From: Nostoc sp. GT001
GTDB lineage: Bacteria > Cyanobacteriota > Cyanobacteriia > Cyanobacteriales > Nostocaceae
Length of the DNA: 55,208 bases
Direction: 5' to 3'
NCBI RefSeq assembly: GCF_030382115.1
Contig: NZ_JAUDRJ010000003.1
Span: forward strand, 894,897 to 950,104
The notes under the pieces were generated by a model. It was not told where the DNA came from. It did no database searches and saw only the letters and a list, made by a program, of their open reading frames with translations. Shown here in pieces: positions 54,768 to 55,208 of this stretch; position 1 is the stretch's first letter, and every line of letters begins with the position of its first letter. A program made the position numbers and the translations under genes.

Positions 54768-55208
54768 TCATCTCGTCATCAGTAACGATAAATGTTCTGT
54801 AACTTTATGTGCTAAATTTTGGGCTGTTTGAGAAGTAATCAAATGGTGTTTGAACTCTGATACATGATGCCACGGATTAGCCTTGCGGTCTGGATCGGAC
54901 TCGTAACGGGGGAAGAGATGCCAATGAATATGTGGCTCACCATTTCCATAACAGGCATAATTCATTTTCCAGGGATTAAAAGCGTTAACAAGAGCTTTTC
55001 CTGCCAGCATCACCTCTTGAAATAGGGCAGACTGGATACCTGGGGGAAGTTCATGCAACTCTCGAATATGTTGTTTTAGAAGGATTAGGGAATATCCGCG
55101 ATGAAATTGATGATCGCCAATTACAAAGATTGAATGCTCGAATTCGTGGATAAAGTAGGGATTCTGACCGTTTTTCCAGAGTGTGACACGCTCACAGATG
55201 AGACACGG
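54768..55208 (-). CDS. HIT-family hydrolase, 5' end cut by the window
   Basis: The minus-strand frame stays open from the right edge of the window (55208) to the stop at 54768, so the gene starts outside. The readable 146 residues begin PCLICERVTLWKNGQNPYFI, with a cysteine pair (CLIC) as in zinc-binding HIT proteins, then FEHSIFVIGDHQFHRGYSLI. The HIT motif HIHWHLFPRY carries the three catalytic-site histidines. HIT enzymes hydrolyse nucleoside phosphate adducts. An internal TTG at 55058 is not the real start, because strong family-like sequence continues upstream of it. Confidence 0.88.
   Translation of the reverse strand, partial: PCLICERVTLWKNGQNPYFIHEFEHSIFVIGDHQFHRGYSLILLKQHIRELHELPPGIQSALFQEVMLAGKALVNAFNPWKMNYACYGNGEPHIHWHLFPRYESDPDRKANPWHHVSEFKHHLITSQTAQNLAHKVTEHLSLLMTR

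Noticed and set aside
1..55208. CRISPR arrays
   Set aside because: Tandem repeats were seen (531-560, 7108-7200, 53411-53441), but none has equal repeats separated by unique spacers of CRISPR size, and no cas genes are present.

Overview
The window reads as chromosomal DNA of a filamentous, Nostoc-type cyanobacterium. The evidence is the very frequent HIP1 palindrome GCGATCGC, a photosystem II cluster (psbB, psbT), the chlorophyll-cyclase factor Ycf54, a probable NDH-1 subunit NdhP, the neighbouring folD, crtE and DUF212 genes, a very large kinase/AAA/GAF/PAS/histidine-kinase protein, and intergenic gaps full of short repeats and hairpins typical of Nostoc. Most genes are housekeeping or signalling genes in short operons or alone.

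Layout. 1-2 kb: repeat-bearing spacer and a small secreted RTX-type protein. 2.0-3.7 kb: ilvD broken by a single-base frameshift. 4.1-7.1 kb: a two-gene conflict-type module, an EACC1-like small protein followed by a membrane-anchored caspase with a periplasmic-binding-protein domain. 7.3-9 kb: Uma2-type nuclease, a dead IS4-like transposase remnant and MITE-like repeats. 9-11.1 kb: AI-2E permease, NUDIX hydrolase and lipoprotein. 11.4-14.2 kb: folD, crtE, DUF212. 14.5-17.5 kb: secreted protein, ycf54, a homologue of plant pathogen-related proteins, pdxJ. 17.6-25.6 kb: a giant hybrid Ser/Thr-His kinase and a transmembrane sensor histidine kinase with closely related transmitter modules. 25.7-27.1 kb: a SLOG(LSDAT)-SLATT/DUF4231 pair, the second gene frameshifted. 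27.1-31.9 kb: HAD phosphatase, rps1, psbT, psbB and a hypothetical gene. 32.4-37.9 kb: a peptide-type ABC importer whose two permeases face each other around a DUF4241 gene. 38-44.4 kb: HD phosphohydrolase, then RND adaptor and RND pump. 44.6-48.7 kb: MITE-like element, DUF29, ndhP-like small gene, beta-CASP-like metallohydrolase, DUF6679 and a small hypothetical. 49-55.2 kb: Nif3-like protein, hypothetical, YjbQ, methyltransferase, glycosyltransferase-like protein, C-DES-like PLP enzyme, and a HIT protein cut by the window edge.

The most interesting parts are two candidate stress or defence modules: EACC1 plus transmembrane caspase (4.1-7.1 kb) and SLOG plus SLATT (25.7-27.1 kb). Both couple a ligand-sensing domain to a potentially lethal effector (protease or membrane pore). 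Two genes (ilvD and the SLATT gene) each lack exactly one base at a similar G/C-run context, which may be a sequencing artefact or real decay. A repeat normally seen between genes also sits in frame inside the RND pump. All family assignments come from reading motifs by eye and from memory of the families; no database search was run.
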